A stretch of 44,651 nt of DNA from NCBI GenBank assembly GCA_001769275.1, contig MEOQ01000004.1, forward strand, positions 1 through 44,651. The letters run 5' to 3'. Source of the stretch: Bacteroidetes bacterium GWF2_43_63 (GTDB lineage: Bacteria; Bacteroidota; Bacteroidia; Bacteroidales; DTU049). Below the pieces are notes generated by a model. It was not told the DNA's origin. It saw nothing but the letters and a program-made list of their open reading frames with translations, and did not search any database. Positions 9,922 to 18,109 of the stretch are shown here, piece by piece; position 1 is the stretch's first letter, and each line of letters opens with the position of its first letter. The translations under genes were made by a program, and so were the position numbers.

Positions 9922-10380
9922 TCAGGAATTTGGATTGTTTGAATCGTCCTGAAAATATCCTTTGCATGTACAGTGCTCAATTCCGAACGGACATTTGTCG
10001 GGTTCAAAATTACACAGTTCAATTCCCATTTGCCACCCGGGCCAGTAGTGCATTTCTTTGCTGAACTGCGCAACCAATGCGGGATATAATAAATTTGCGG
10101 GAACATCTTCGGGATAATCAGTTTCAATATTAAATGCACGCCACATGTCGAGAATGGCTTGATTGAGCTGCTCAAGTTGCAATTCTGAAAGCTTTTCTGT
10201 CGGCGGAAAAACTTCTTCACTGATGCCGAACAAATCGCTCAATCGTATATCCGGGCTATTCTCCAGAGCCATCATGTGCTCTTCAAATGCCTCATAACCC
10301 TCTCCTGGCTTAGTTTCGGCAGGAACATTTTTTTTTGCGTTGTGCAAATCAATAATCAGATAATTGACGTATTGCTGCAT
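9922..10380 (-). CDS. Uncharacterised 152-residue protein
   Basis: An acidic protein that I do not recognise. It starts MQQYVNYLIIDLHNAK and has a conserved-looking Trp/Tyr/Cys-rich C-terminal part (YWPGWQMGIELC, then CPFGIEHCTCKGYF). The three Cys and one His in the last 30 residues (CPFG-HCTC) could bind a metal, but this is inference. A shorter overlapping frame at 9885-10220 was rejected because this frame has the better start and composition. It is probably the first gene of a two-gene unit with the 414-residue gene downstream. Confidence 0.6.
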   Translation of the reverse strand: MQQYVNYLIIDLHNAKKNVPAETKPGEGYEAFEEHMMALENSPDIRLSDLFGISEEVFPPTEKLSELQLEQLNQAILDMWRAFNIETDYPEDVPANLLYPALVAQFSKEMHYWPGWQMGIELCNFEPDKCPFGIEHCTCKGYFQDDSNNPNS

Positions 10381-10421
10381 TTTTTTGTCAACTTATTATA
10401 GATATTCTTTGTCAATATTTT

Positions 10422-11717
10422 TTACATAATTTCTATTCTGAAAGTCTGCACCGATTTATTATTGCAGGCTTTCAGAATATATGAGCCAGATGAGAATCCG
10501 GATAAATCTAACCTTATTTCAGTTGACTCAGACGTAAAATGGTAGAGCATTTTTCCCGAAACATCAAACAGGAAATAATTTGTTTGAGAGGCATCTTTAT
10601 TTGTAATAACCACATCATCAATGGCGGGGACCGGGAAAACGCTTATTGAAGTGTTATTCAAGTTTTCAATGCCATTTACTGTAAAATCTATGCAATCGGA
10701 TTGCGCCGCACAGCCGGTGAAAGTGGTAGCATACAATGAATAACTGCCATTTGCCTGCGGTGAAAATGATTCACTGTTTTCACCAGGAATTGTATTGCCA
10801 GTGCTGCAGTCAATCCAAAAGTAAGAATGATAAGAAGTGTCAGCCAGGATCTCGTTTCCTGAAATATAAATTTCCGGCTCGAAAACATTTATATAAACAG
10901 TGTCAGATGCAGAGTCGCCGGTTTGCATGTTTGTTACTTCCACTATGAAAGAAGTATCACTTTCCGGATAAACCAAAAACGGCTGGTCCGATGAAACTCC
11001 GTTTGACCAATTGACAGACACCGCATTCTGGCTGTGAAATTTGATGTTGTCAAGTCCCCAGTGATCATTTGACATTGAAGAATAATCCATCTGGATCCAT
11101 CGGAAAGAAGTGCTTGTTGTCTGCGCGGCCGATGGTACGAAAAACTCATAATTTGCCCATGTTGTGAATGGCGTATTATAGTTGGTTATGCTTGTATTAT
11201 TTGACCCGGGAGTAATTGAATTATTCAGGATCGATCCATCAGGACGAAAATAGGCGATGTCAATCCAGTTAATTCCATTGTTTATGGAGTACTGCAAAGT
11301 AACTCCTTCATCATATTCGTCAATTCCTTCACAAGGCGAAGCCTGGCTTTGCATGGAATATTTGATGTCAAATGACACTATATCTAATGTTGTTGCGTCC
11401 ATTGAAATAGTAGACAGTTGCCTTGGTAGAGTTGTATTATCTCCCATCCACAGATAAATGGACCCGTCCGATGTCGGATTACAAGGATTGTTGAAAGAAA
11501 CTCCGGAGGAAACAATCCATCCGGCACCAGCTGTTCCGAGGTTGAAATCATTTGAGTACTGAGAGAAGCAATTGTTAGTTATGGATAAGCTTACCGGGTC
11601 ACCCGGACAAACTGAATCAGGGGTGGCCATGGCCACGACTTCACACTGACTGAAACCCATTTTTGCGGCTATTGAAAAGCATAATGCAAATAAAAAACAG
11701 AGCATTGACGGTTTCAT
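10422..11717 (-). CDS. Secreted T9SS protein with a Reelin/MAM-like domain
   Basis: A 431-residue protein. The N-terminus (MKPSMLCFLFALCFSIAAK) is a signal peptide. Residues about 38-235 form a beta-sandwich with the pattern of Bacteroidota Reelin-like or MAM-like modules: DFNLGTAGAGW, then DIVSFDIKYSM, YSINNGINWIDIAYF and HWGLDNIKF. A short Ig-like segment follows, and the last 80 residues are a T9SS sorting domain (VFPVPA near residue 360, then DVSGKMLYHF and FSSGSYILK). It would be exported by Sec, then anchored or released by T9SS. Ligand unknown. It is monocistronic and divergent from the long non-coding stretch to its right. Confidence 0.8.
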   Translation of the reverse strand: MKPSMLCFLFALCFSIAAKMGFSQCEVVAMATPDSVCPGDPVSLSITNNCFSQYSNDFNLGTAGAGWIVSSGVSFNNPCNPTSDGSIYLWMGDNTTLPRQLSTISMDATTLDIVSFDIKYSMQSQASPCEGIDEYDEGVTLQYSINNGINWIDIAYFRPDGSILNNSITPGSNNTSITNYNTPFTTWANYEFFVPSAAQTTSTSFRWIQMDYSSMSNDHWGLDNIKFHSQNAVSVNWSNGVSSDQPFLVYPESDTSFIVEVTNMQTGDSASDTVYINVFEPEIYISGNEILADTSYHSYFWIDCSTGNTIPGENSESFSPQANGSYSLYATTFTGCAAQSDCIDFTVNGIENLNNTSISVFPVPAIDDVVITNKDASQTNYFLFDVSGKMLYHFTSESTEIRLDLSGFSSGSYILKACNNKSVQTFRIEIM

Positions 11718-12090
11718 CTATCACATATTTAGAATGCTAAATTAAATATTAATTCATAATACAGCAAGATTATGTTTTTATGCAAGGGTTGCAGGATTGG
11801 TTTTCAGCCTTTGATGGCAGATAAGTTCAAAATATAACGCCTGAATTGCGCATGCTGATCACTTTTAAAAAAATTCAGAGCTAAGATGTCTTATAACTTG
11901 CCGTCATAAAAAACGATGTGCTTTTTTCATCAAAAAGGAAGTTCAATTAATACCGGCGCATTTTTGGTCAAAGCAAAAGCTGCGCAAACTACGACCTTAG
12001 TGCTTTTGCAAGGGCAAAAGAGATTTATATATTGCAGCTACGGGATTATGTCTCGCTTCGCTCGTCATGATCCCGAATTGGGGGGCCTCG

Positions 12091-12222
12091 CCCATTCATA
12101 AACACTATCCGGCAGGCTGGATAGTGTTTATTCATTTATGCCTGTGCCATGTGCAAGCACGCTTGCATGGCGCAGACATAAATGAAAACAGCCACGCTTG
12201 CGCATGGCTGTTTATGAATGGG
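12091..12222. repeat. Cluster of three hairpins inside a 13-bp outer inverted repeat
   Basis: The outer arms CCCATTCATAAAC (12091-12103) and GTTTATGAATGGG (12210-12222) are perfect complements. Inside are hairpin 1, ATAAACACTATCC/GGATAGTGTTTAT (12098-12131, 13 bp perfect, 8-nt loop); hairpin 2, TCATTTATG/CATAAATGA (12132-12185) with a second paired segment GCAAGC/GCTTGC; and hairpin 3, AAACAGCCA/TGGCTGTTT (12186-12213). The outer stem shares bases with hairpins 1 and 3, so alternative folds compete. Confidence 0.85.
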
Positions 12223-12411
12223 TGGCGGAGAGCGAGGCTCCGCAACCTGAATGCGAAAACCCGCTCTGAGACTTAATATCCTGAGGTGCAAAAAATCCTG
12301 GTAGCTAAAAAGCCAGCCAACTTTTTTACTTTACATTTTGTGAAGAACGATTTTGTTTTAGATTACAAATATACAATATTTTGCAACACAAAAAAAATGT
12401 TTGGTCCCAGG

Positions 12412-12637
12412 GTTCGGGAGAAAAATCTCCGGCAAATTTAAGATGTTTTTAAGTCAGCTCGCTGGTAGCTTGAAATTCAATAGCTGGGTAGCTAATTGTG
12501 TTGTATTATACTGTAATTTAATTTGTTAAAACAGCAACACTTTTTTAACGTGTACCCAATTTTACTACAAATTTTAAAATATTGTGCCTTAGCCGTTAAC
12601 GAAAATTCATCAGGCCGAAGTCTGATTTCTCCCGAAC
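12412..12637. repeat. 12-bp inverted repeat separated by about 200 bp
   Basis: GTTCGGGAGAAA at 12412-12423 is the exact reverse complement of TTTCTCCCGAAC at 12626-12637. The enclosed DNA is A/T-rich and has no gene. It lies directly upstream of the first mobile-element gene. It could mark an element end, an operator pair or a remnant of a small insertion. Confidence 0.6.
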
Positions 12638-12699
12638 TTTGACAATAAATGTGCGAATATTTATGTTTTTTAACATTATGTAAAAGATGATAATTTATC

Positions 12700-13812
12700 A
12701 TGTGCCATGAGTTAATACACGTTACTACCTATTGTGAAATCGCTCATGGGCGTTTTCACCCTGGATTGCCACGCTTCAACAATCCGGATGGGCTATGCAA
12801 TCTGGTTTATGAAGCAAATACCATTCAGGTGGCTATACTTCCTGCAGATACAGACCTGATTGATTATCTCGACAATAATAATTATCTATCCTACGGTTAT
12901 AAAAGCAGAAAGGATTATTCTGTCGATTATCACCAGATCCCGAATGGGAAATACAAAATTGTGATCAGGCCCAATAAGGTTTATAGGTTAGAAGATTCAA
13001 ACGATATCCCACAGTTCGATACGCCCAAAAGTCAAAGCTTTCTGGAGTTGATGGGGGATGAATTTGAGCGTATTAAACTCAGGGCGGAATGGGTTCTTGA
13101 GTATTACTCCGACGCTAAAGATATTTCGGTGTATGCAAACCGGCAGATTCAAAAAACAAAAAAGCTATTCAGCGAAGTCAAGATAGAACTCGGGGATATA
13201 CAGAAAGAAAAAGCCCGCGACAATATTTATATTTTTTTCGTGCTCAATTTGTTTGTGGCGAGAGTAATTGTTTTTTATCAGCAGATGTTCCTTCCATACA
13301 TAAATACACCCTTAGAAAGCAAGGAAAGGCTGTTTTACGAGATCTTTCAGGAGCTGTCTGTCCCGAAAATGTGCAAATTGTTCCGTTATAATCTGACGAG
13401 CAGACCGGAATGTTTTGAAAAGTCTTTTATTGAAAACACGGGTGTTTCGGAAAGAATTCTGCCGCAAAGCGTTTCTGAAAGCAGTAAGACTTTTTCAGAC
13501 CACATGAAGACCCATCTAAATACAGTTAATGTACAATACCAGCCCATCAAGCTCAACGGACAGGTCAACGTTCTGGTGGATATATTCACCCAACTGCTTG
13601 AAAAATACAGGACTCCGGAAGGACCATTCATCGAAACCTCTCGCGAAAACCTCGAAGCCTTTCTGGTGGCAAACTTCACTGATAGGAGCAATAAGCCTTT
13701 GAGCTCATATACCATACATACTTTGCTCAAACCATACAGGGTTGACAAGCATATTAAGCAGGACAGCCCCAAAAGAATTGATATTTCCGGCTTTATTGAA
13801 CCGGACGAATAG
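12700..13812 (+). CDS. Uncharacterised 370-residue mobile-element protein, possibly RteC-like
   Basis: I do not recognise the N-terminal half with confidence. Residues 110-215 are predicted helical, with a hydrophobic stretch (IYIFFVLNLFVARVIVFYQQ, about 177-196). The last 70 residues (VDIFTQLLEKYRTPEGPFI, then FLVANFTDRSNKPLSSYTIHTLL) have the spacing of the C-terminal helical domain of RteC-type regulators of Bacteroides conjugative transposons. That is a weak resemblance, not an identification. The gene is followed by a small HTH gene in the same direction, a pairing common in Bacteroidota mobile elements. No other start lies close; the ATG at 12700 opens the frame. Confidence 0.5.
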   Translation: MCHELIHVTTYCEIAHGRFHPGLPRFNNPDGLCNLVYEANTIQVAILPADTDLIDYLDNNNYLSYGYKSRKDYSVDYHQIPNGKYKIVIRPNKVYRLEDSNDIPQFDTPKSQSFLELMGDEFERIKLRAEWVLEYYSDAKDISVYANRQIQKTKKLFSEVKIELGDIQKEKARDNIYIFFVLNLFVARVIVFYQQMFLPYINTPLESKERLFYEIFQELSVPKMCKLFRYNLTSRPECFEKSFIENTGVSERILPQSVSESSKTFSDHMKTHLNTVNVQYQPIKLNGQVNVLVDIFTQLLEKYRTPEGPFIETSRENLEAFLVANFTDRSNKPLSSYTIHTLLKPYRVDKHIKQDSPKRIDISGFIEPDE

Positions 13813-13952
13813 CCCGCAAAGTGCAAAAAGAGTCTTTTCAAGTATCTGAGACCCTTTTAAGACCAAAAGACCGTTTTTTCTTGCGTATTCTTGCTTTGGT
13901 TTTAGTTGCAACGAACCATCACCGATTGTTTAACCTTCAAAATCAAAACAAG

Positions 13953-14243
13953 ATGGACGTAATAACCATTGAATCCGCAGCCTACGCCAAAATAGTCCGG
14001 CGTATTGACGATATTGAGCAGAAAATCCTTGATATTGTAAAGAAAGCCCAGAATCCTTTATCCGAACGCTGGCTCGACAACCAGCAACTCTGCCAGGTTC
14101 TCAATATCAGCAAGCGATTATTGCAATCGTATCGCGATGAAAAACAGATTCCCTTCTCCCAGATCAACCACAAGATCTATTACAAAGCCTCCGACGTGGA
14201 GAAATTCCTAACCAAAAACTACAAACCGTTGATCGGATATTAA
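13953..14243 (+). CDS. Small helix-turn-helix (excisionase-like) DNA-binding protein
   Basis: A 96-residue protein. The N-terminal helix (AYAKIVRRIDDIEQKILDIV) is a probable coiled-coil. Residues about 45-90 are a MerR/excisionase-type winged helix: WLDNQQLCQVLNISKRLLQ, then QIPFSQINHKIYYKASDVEKFL. Such proteins regulate or direct excision in Bacteroidota conjugative and mobilisable elements. The ATG at 13953 was chosen over an in-frame ATG at 13821 because the family begins near MDVITIES and the extra 44 residues look non-coding. It follows the 370-residue gene by 140 bp and is closed by a strong terminator. Confidence 0.75.
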   Translation: MDVITIESAAYAKIVRRIDDIEQKILDIVKKAQNPLSERWLDNQQLCQVLNISKRLLQSYRDEKQIPFSQINHKIYYKASDVEKFLTKNYKPLIGY

Positions 14244-14272
14244 AAAACAAACAAAAACACCTCAAAAAATCC

Positions 14273-14310
14273 AAAATGATCCGGCAGAAATTCCCGCCGG
14301 GTCATTTTTT
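14273..14310 (+). terminator. Rho-independent terminator after the HTH gene
   Basis: AAAATGATCCGGC pairs with GCCGGGTCATTTTTT across a 10-nt loop, with a T-run on the 3' side, 29 bp after the HTH stop codon. It separates the backbone genes from the ssp operon. Confidence 0.8.
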
Positions 14311-14451
14311 GTCTAAAATCGGATCATTTCACGGCTATTTAGCGACTATTTTTGCCAAAATGAGTCGAAAATGAGCCGATTATGTGTTCAAAATTGGTTG
14401 TTTTGGGCGAAAATCGGGCGGTTTTTGATTCAAAACGGGAGTGAATTTGAA

Positions 14452-14509
14452 ATTTGTATTAACTAGTTAAAAAAAAGTATTAAAAGTTAATACAAATATT
14501 ATATCTTTG
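14452..14509 (+). promoter_or_regulatory. Promoter and operator array of the sspA operon
   Basis: A perfect 12-bp inverted repeat, ATTTGTATTAAC (14452-14463) and GTTAATACAAAT (14486-14497), flanks a third copy of the core GTATTAA (14477-14483). The two direct copies are 21 bp apart, two helical turns. The palindrome TTAACTAGTTAA overlaps the left arm (14459-14470). A -7 element TATCTTTG lies at 14502-14509, only 8 bp before the ATG at 14518, so the transcript should be nearly leaderless. A repressor bound here would cover the promoter. Confidence 0.7.
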
Positions 14510-14517
14510 GCAGAAGA

Positions 14518-15672
14518 ATGCATAAAAACATTTATTTAGATTACAATTCGACTACTCCCACTGATTCAAGGGTTCTTGAAGCAATGCTTCCATTTTTCCA
14601 TGATCAATATGCAAACGCTTCAAGTATACATATTCTAGGACAAAACATCAAGAAGACTGTTGAGTCAGCTAAAGTTAAAATTTCTAATTTATTAAAATCT
14701 GACATTAATGAGATTATTCTTACTTCTGGCGCAACTGAGAGCATAAATTTGATTATCAAAGGTTACGCATTTGCGAATTTGGATAAAGGAAATCACATAA
14801 TAACCCTTTCTACAGAGCATAAGGCTGTTCTTGATACATGTAAATACCTTGAGACTGTTGGCTTTGAAGTTAGTTTTCTTCCTGTTTCTGATGATGGTAT
14901 TATTGATTTAAATATTCTTTCCAAAGAAATCAGAAAAGAGACTATCCTTATTTCTGTTATGTTGGTAAATAATGAGATTGGAGTTATTCAACCAATTAAA
15001 GAAATTTCTGAAATAGCGCATGCTAATAATATTGCTTTTTTCTGTGATGCAACTCAAGCTGTTGGTAAAATAGAAACGCTCGTTGATGAGTTAGGAATTG
15101 ATTTTATGGCTTTTTCAGGACATAAATTCTATGCTCCAAAAGGGATAGGTGGATTATACATCAGAGGACTTGGTGAAAAAAATATAAAGATTCAACCCCT
15201 CTTACACGGAGGTGGCCATGAAAAGGGATTAAGAAGTGGAACATTAAATGTTCCTGGAATTATAGGTTTGGGAAAAGCATGTGAAATTGCAATGATTGAG
15301 ATGAATGAAAACAAGTTTAATATTGAGGCACTAAGAAACAAATTAGAAATGGGTCTATTAGCAATACCCAATACCTCAATAAATGGTTCAATAAAAAGCA
15401 GAATCTATAATGTTACAAATATCTGCTTTCATGACATAGAAGCTTCTGTTCTAATCGGAAAATTAAAGAATATTGCTGTTTCAAATGGCTCAGCTTGTTC
15501 ATCAGCAATTATTGAACCTTCACATGTTTTACAATCTATTGGTTTGTCTTATAATGATGCAATGTCGTCTATTCGGTTTTCGCTTGGAAAATTTAACACC
15601 AAAGAAGAAATAGAAACCACTGTAAGACTGATAAACGAATTCATAACTGTAACCCGTTCTTCATATGCTTAG
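14518..15672 (+). CDS. sspA: Cysteine desulfurase of a phosphorothioation system (SspA/DndA-like)
   Basis: A 384-residue PLP enzyme of the NifS/IscS family, which takes sulfur from L-cysteine as a persulfide and passes it to the DNA phosphorothioation machinery. Visible features are the N-terminal YLDYNSTTP, the ATES motif, HK of SGHKFYAPKG with the PLP lysine at residue 203, and the persulfide cysteine at residue 327 in SNGSACSS. Length is normal. A second operon facing it carries sspB, sspC and sspD, which is why I call it SspA rather than a housekeeping IscS; no iscU, sufE or tRNA-thiolation gene is near. Its end overlaps the helicase gene by 8 bp. The ATG lies just after a -7 box and operator array. 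Confidence 0.85.
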   Translation: MHKNIYLDYNSTTPTDSRVLEAMLPFFHDQYANASSIHILGQNIKKTVESAKVKISNLLKSDINEIILTSGATESINLIIKGYAFANLDKGNHIITLSTEHKAVLDTCKYLETVGFEVSFLPVSDDGIIDLNILSKEIRKETILISVMLVNNEIGVIQPIKEISEIAHANNIAFFCDATQAVGKIETLVDELGIDFMAFSGHKFYAPKGIGGLYIRGLGEKNIKIQPLLHGGGHEKGLRSGTLNVPGIIGLGKACEIAMIEMNENKFNIEALRNKLEMGLLAIPNTSINGSIKSRIYNVTNICFHDIEASVLIGKLKNIAVSNGSACSSAIIEPSHVLQSIGLSYNDAMSSIRFSLGKFNTKEEIETTVRLINEFITVTRSSYA

Positions 15673-17896
15673 AGATGTAGAGTGGTCAGAAGACAGGTCT
15701 TATAGAACCGGAACTGAGAATGAGCCATTTCAATTTTACCTGGAAAGCTTATGTAGCAGTAACAGTTTTGACTTATTGCTTGGATATTTTAGTTCGGCTG
15801 CAATTAACATTCTTTCTTTAGGATTTGCTTCATTTCTTTTCTCTGGTGGTAAAATGCGGATGGTAGTAAACAATGTATTATCACAGGAAGATAAAGATGC
15901 TATTCAAGCCGGACAAATCGGAAAATTTGCTGATAATGAATTTGACCTATCGGATATTAAAAAATTGAAAAGGTCTCTCGATGAGTATGGAAGGCATTTC
16001 TTTGAATGTTTATCATGGTTAATAGCAAATGATAGGATTCAAATTGTCATTATTCGACCTAAAAACGGGAAAGGCATTTCACATTACAAATCCGGTGTAT
16101 TCTTCGATGGCCAAGATTCTGTTGGATTTAAAGCATCCTGCAATTTCACTGCTTATGGATTACTTGAAAACCTTGAAGAACTAGATGGCTTTTTAGCTTG
16201 GGAAAATGGACGATCAAACAAATGGATTAAAAGTCAAAACAAATATTTTGAAAATATTTTTTCCGGTAATGCTGAATTTGTTGATTATATTAATATAGAA
16301 GATGTCTCTGTAGCAATTAGAGAGCATTTTGCGGATAAATCGCTAAATGAGCTTTTAATTCGTGAAAAAGAACTGGCTGAAAAGAAAAGTAGAGTTTTAG
16401 AAAATAAGGAATTGAGGAAAGCGATAGAGAAAGTAGTCTTAAGAATTGAGGAAATTATAAAAGAACCTAAATTTCCATATCCCCAAGGAGCCAGAGAGTA
16501 CCAAAAGGAAGCATATCAGAATTGGGAAAGTAATGGTTATAAAGGGATATTTGCAATGGCTACGGGTACTGGCAAAACCATAACATCCCTCAATTGTCTT
16601 TTAAATGAATATCAAAAAAATAGTGAAAAAGTTTATCATGCGTTAATTCTTGTTCCTACTATTACCTTGGTGGATCAATGGGAAAAGGAAGTAAAATCGT
16701 TTAACTTTCAAGAAGTATATAAGATTTCTTCTAAATCAAATTGGGAGGGCGAAGTAACAACATTGTTATCTTCCTCAAAACGAATACCACTCTCTTTTGT
16801 TCTAATAAGCACATATGCGTCATTTGTTAAGGATAAATTTCAAAGTATTATAAAAGATTTGCCAGAAGACACAATTTTCATAGCAGATGAAGGTCACAAT
16901 CTTGCTTCTCCTACAGTTGCGAAGAGAATTAAAGAGTTTAAAATTAAAAAGAGAATTGGGTTATCAGCAACACCAAAAAGGATTTATGATCCTGAAGGAA
17001 CACAAGGAATGGAGTTGTTTTTTGAAGATCATGAACCATACACATACTCATTCTCGATGGATAGGGCTATTAAAGAGGATGTGCTATGCCAATACTATTA
17101 TTACCCCCATATAGTTGAGTTGACGGACCAGGAATTAGAAGCATATATTGAAACTAGTGACCGTCTTGCAAAACTCTACAGGTATGGCAAAAAAGATCCG
17201 GATACGGAAAATATTATTGAAAGGCTATTATTAGCAAGAAAGAGAATTATTCATAAAGCTTTTAATAAAATTGGAATTGCCATCGAGATTTTAAAAAAGC
17301 AGTACAAAGAAAAAGGATCTCTGAGATATACTTTCGTTTATGTTCCCGAAGGTGAAACGTGCGAAATACGTGAAGACGAAGATGAATTAGTGGAAGAAAA
17401 CATCAAACTCATAAATCAATATACAAGAGAGATTGCTCGTATAGATGATAAACTATTAGTAAATCAATTTATCAGTGGAATGAAAGACCGCAACGAGATT
17501 TTAGAGCAATTTCAAAAAGGCGAAATAGACGTAATTGCATCTATGAAATGCCTGGATGAGGGCGTTGATATACCAAGAGCTGAAACCGCAATCTTCTGTA
17601 GTAGTACAGGAAATCCGAGACAGTTTATTCAAAGAAGGGGACGAATCTTAAGAAAACATCCTGCAAAGAAATTTGCAATTATCCATGATTTAGTAGTTGT
17701 CCCCAGCTTATCACAAAAAGAAGGCACAGATTCATTTGATGTAGAGAAGAGTTTAACAAAAAAAGAACTTGAGCGAGTAATGTACTTTGCAATGCTCTCT
17801 AAGAACCCATATTTTACCGAAGAAGTTTTTAGAGAAGTTTGTGCCTTTTATGGCCTAAACATTTATACCATTCAAACCGAACTATCATCAATATGA
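15665..17896 (+). CDS. PLD-like / DEAD-type helicase (candidate Ssp restriction subunit)
   Basis: A 743-residue protein. Residues 1-180 form a phospholipase-D-like domain: HYKSG at 140-144 in place of the first HKD motif, then SCNFT and NLEEL (158-173), matching the GSxNxT...NxE half-site. An SF2 helicase follows: Walker A ATGTGKT at 299-305, motif II DEGH at 408-411 (unusual for DEAD/DEAH), SAT in motif III and QRRGR at 656-660 in motif VI. Such PLD-helicase fusions occur in restriction and defence operons, where they translocate on and cleave DNA. Overlaps (8 bp with sspA, 4 bp with the next gene) indicate translational coupling. By position it fits the helicase of an SspFGH-type module, but I cannot assign the letter. 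Confidence 0.8.
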   Translation: MLRDVEWSEDRSYRTGTENEPFQFYLESLCSSNSFDLLLGYFSSAAINILSLGFASFLFSGGKMRMVVNNVLSQEDKDAIQAGQIGKFADNEFDLSDIKKLKRSLDEYGRHFFECLSWLIANDRIQIVIIRPKNGKGISHYKSGVFFDGQDSVGFKASCNFTAYGLLENLEELDGFLAWENGRSNKWIKSQNKYFENIFSGNAEFVDYINIEDVSVAIREHFADKSLNELLIREKELAEKKSRVLENKELRKAIEKVVLRIEEIIKEPKFPYPQGAREYQKEAYQNWESNGYKGIFAMATGTGKTITSLNCLLNEYQKNSEKVYHALILVPTITLVDQWEKEVKSFNFQEVYKISSKSNWEGEVTTLLSSSKRIPLSFVLISTYASFVKDKFQSIIKDLPEDTIFIADEGHNLASPTVAKRIKEFKIKKRIGLSATPKRIYDPEGTQGMELFFEDHEPYTYSFSMDRAIKEDVLCQYYYYPHIVELTDQELEAYIETSDRLAKLYRYGKKDPDTENIIERLLLARKRIIHKAFNKIGIAIEILKKQYKEKGSLRYTFVYVPEGETCEIREDEDELVEENIKLINQYTREIARIDDKLLVNQFISGMKDRNEILEQFQKGEIDVIASMKCLDEGVDIPRAETAIFCSSTGNPRQFIQRRGRILRKHPAKKFAIIHDLVVVPSLSQKEGTDSFDVEKSLTKKELERVMYFAMLSKNPYFTEEVFREVCAFYGLNIYTIQTELSSI

Positions 17897-18105
17897 CAAA
17901 TGAAGACATTTTCAAAACCTTTTTAGATGATCCTTTATTGATTGAAAAAGGATATATTAAAAAGGAAATGGTCGGCAAACTTAAAATCATTGAGCAGAGT
18001 GAAATAAAGCTGATTGAGGTGATTAGAATTGCCATAAATAGTAACATGAATCAAGAAACCGAAAACGTTACTTCAAGAAAAATTAACCAGTATCTTAACA
18101 AATAA
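17893..18105 (+). CDS. Small 70-residue protein of the ssp restriction operon
   Basis: The ATG at 17893 overlaps the helicase stop in an ATGA, and the gene ends 4 bp before the SMC-like ATPase. An in-frame ATG at 17839 would add 18 residues buried in the helicase gene and is less likely. The protein is helical and charged (NEDIFKTFLDDPLLIEKGYI, then KIIEQSEIKLIEVIRIAI). I recognise no family. Tight coupling on both sides suggests a stoichiometric small subunit or linker between helicase and ATPase. Confidence 0.7.
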   Translation: MTNEDIFKTFLDDPLLIEKGYIKKEMVGKLKIIEQSEIKLIEVIRIAINSNMNQETENVTSRKINQYLNK

Positions 18106-18109
18106 CGTT

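Larger units (their letters stand above)
11718..12699. other. 982-bp stretch without a convincing gene
   Basis: Only short, non-conserved-looking frames occur here (61 and 69 codons). The stretch contains a three-hairpin palindrome cluster (12091-12222), a 12-bp long-range inverted repeat (12412/12626) and three copies of GGTAGCT (12300, 12464, 12487). It lies between the last chromosomal-type gene and the first gene of the mobile-element type, so the left edge of the element may be here. No tRNA or integrase was found. Confidence 0.6.

Noticed and set aside
11916-12276. Two short frames (61 and 69 codons) in the long gene-free stretch
   Set aside because: They run through the hairpin cluster, have atypical composition and no start signal.
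12700-13812. Firm assignment as RteC
   Set aside because: Only the C-terminal region resembles RteC-type regulators; the typical central motifs are not visible, so the gene is left uncharacterised.
14518-15672. Housekeeping IscS/NifS role for the cysteine desulfurase
   Set aside because: No iron-sulfur or tRNA-thiolation genes are near, and it opens an operon facing sspBCD.
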